Source of the DNA: Antedon mediterranea
Lineage: Eukaryota; Echinodermata; Crinoidea; Comatulida; Antedonidae
Reading direction: 5' to 3'
DNA: 64,000 nucleotides
Assembly (NCBI RefSeq): GCF_964355755.1
Contig: NC_092671.1
Location: forward strand, 36,719,304-36,783,303
Within the stretch, counting starts at the first letter, position 1. Each line of letters opens with the position of its first letter. Below, one piece after another: positions 56,101 to 59,100 of the stretch. Both the position numbers and the translations under genes were made by a program. Below the pieces are notes generated by a model that had not been told where the DNA came from, did not search any database, and saw nothing but the letters and a program-made list of their open reading frames with translations.

Positions 56101-59100
56101 CTATGTACAAATTTAACTATATACAGTAGCATATAAATCATATAGACCAAAAATCTTTAAAATTTATATCTGACTTTCTAAAATCTTCATAAAAAATAGC
56201 AAAAATCTGATAACGAACAATAGATCACAAAATCAATAAAGTTTGTAACGCATACAAAAATGATAATTACTGATGTAAGGAGAAACTAAGGATAATATTT
56301 GTAAGCAAATAAAAACGACTATAAATATTGATTAAGGTAGTATTGAATGCTATCAAATAGAAATCACAGGTAGAATCAAAGAATAAATGAAGACAAGCTA
56401 TTAAGCACTTTCTCAAGGGACACGAGTTCAGCAGAAAAATGATAAATTTATTGTCTCGCTATATGGTAATGGCGGAAATCAAATCCGAACGAACCTGTCA
56501 TTCGTTTCCTGGTGTTAAAGCTTCAAAGGATGTTAGTAGATTCAGGTGATGTAAAATTATCATCGCATTCATATCAAATAAAACTCCAAACAACAAAACA
56601 TGAGAAAAAAAACCTTAAAATTAGCTTAAAACCAACTCATTAAAAAGATTCAAATTAATTAATTAAATTTCAGTATATCACCGGGCGGTTTAGAATTAAT
56701 GTTCTTTGCCTGATTTGTTTATATATATATATATATAAATCCAAAGGCAAATTACTGAAAAAATGACAATGCTGTGGGTATCAGTGGCTGGATCTCAATG
56801 GAGATACAAAAATAAAAAGCGAAAAGCTAAATCAAAACGATAAAGTAAACAGCCAGAAAAGTTAGCAGAGCGTTCGGGCAACACTAGCCCTTCATCAGTG
56901 CAAGTGATATATATATATATATATCCAAAACTACTGCATAAATTTTTCTCTTTCATTTACAATTTCTAATGGAAATATTCTAAATAAAATTTTACATAAT
57001 TTTTGACAATTTGCTAAAATTGAAAAAAAAATGTGATGTGCCCATACATAGACATGATGATGTCATATCACTACTACAGTATATTTGAGTACACCACACT
57101 TTTTTTTGTCAAACTAATTTGATAGTGTGGACAGAACTTAAGTCAGTAAATGAATCCACCATTCTGTCAACAAACTATCAGCGTAAAGACATCTAAACAA
57201 CTCAGTGAATCTTGTTTATTTTAACACCTAAGTGCAAGCGATCCTGGCGATTACAGTTTTTATCTGTCAACCAACGAGCTATTATTACTCTGACAGCGTA
57301 CTTATTAAAAGCCTTTTGTTTTAATGCAATCGCTTTAGGAAGTTGTTGCCAACCATTATATATCTTGTATTATCTTGATGATTACTTTTGATATTGCTCA
57401 ATACCTTTCACTATCATAATGTCAAGCACAATATATCTATTAACAACTATTATCACAAGATTTTTATTACATATATTTTTAGTGCAAGTAGTTTTATATA
57501 ATGAAGAATAAAAATTAAATATTTATGGTAAAGAAACATATAGCATATTTGTTGAGGAAAGATCTGATACGTTTTTGCTGAGATACTGTAGGCTACTGTA
57601 TCTTTATTTATATCTCTTTTTAAATATCTAATTACAAGATTTTTATTACATATATTTCTTAAAGTTTTGTATGATGGAGTATAAATATTAAATTATTGTG
57701 GTAAAGAAACATATACTGTAGTATATTTGTTCAGGACAGAACAGATTGTTTTAAGATGAGATACTGTAGGCTATCTATATTTATATTTGTTTTTAAAGAT
57801 ATTTAATTTCTTTTTATTTATATTAAATTAAAGGAGCCTTTTGGGCTATTATGGAAAATCTTTTATTTATTTAAAATGTAGTTTTTCTGTGCTGTCAGTA
57901 TAGTAGTTATAATGACTTTGTACAATACTGTATGTATTTAAAATAAATAATTTTATTTTTTAAAATTCTTTGATTATTGAAATATCAAATGATTTGTATA
58001 GTAACAAATTGCTCTCTTGCTTGGAAACTTTTTTGTTCCTGATTGTCGAAAGATTGAAAATAAAATAAAAATAAAATAAAACAATGTTTATTAGTGATTT
58101 AATGTATTAAAAGCAAACATTTTTTTGCCGATGGATTAGCTTAAAGCGTGGTTTCCACTAGCGACGCAACACAAGGACGTAACGCAACGCAAGTGAATTG
58201 ACCAATCACAAGCGATGGCTTATTCGCTTGTGATTGCTAACTGTCTATAACTTTGCTTGTCATTGGTTAAAATGCTTGCGTTGCGTTTACGTCCTTGCGT
58301 TACGTTCTAGTGGGAACCAAGTTTAAATAAAGATGTTTCTTATTTACCATAGGCCTAATTATATTACTGCAAAATGAATCAACTACAGTATGGCATAAAC
58401 GGCAAACAAACAACAACAAAATCATTTATTTTACATATTTATAAATCCACATCTGTATGGAATAATTAACAATATAATCCAAAAAGGTGGCATTTGTCAA
58501 TAAGTAGTATTTTCCCCTCAATGAACACTTTCACTTCCATTTTTATCTGTGGGAATAATCTATCGTGCCAAATTAATTTGCTTCACATTCAACTGTCAAA
58601 TACTTGAATATACTTGTGTACTTCACCGGCGTTCACCAACATTTAAACTTTCTGAAGTAAATTTGAAACTTAAACTTACATAGCCATACTGTACAAACTT
58701 AGTGGGAAATAGCATTTCATTTTAGTATTATTAGAAATGGCATATCTATTATTTGGTTAAAATTGTATATCATATTATAGTACAACAAACTATAGGGTGG
58801 TGGGTACGGATTAGGGCACCTTCAGAACCAAACAAAAGTATCCCCTTAATATTGGTGTTCCCTGAATAGGTTGGTTGTAGTGTTACATGATTTCTCCTTG
58901 TTCATCTTACGAAAAAAGTGTCCCTTTAATGGGGATGTCCCTTGAATAGGAGTGCCAAAAAGATGGGGGTTTATTATAGGCCTTTATTATTTATAAGGGG
59001 ATACATTGAGATGGTCCAAATTGAGGGCATTGTTCATGAACTAGAGACTTATTACGGATAAAGGTGTTCTCGCATTTCCAATATTGTAATATCCATCTAT

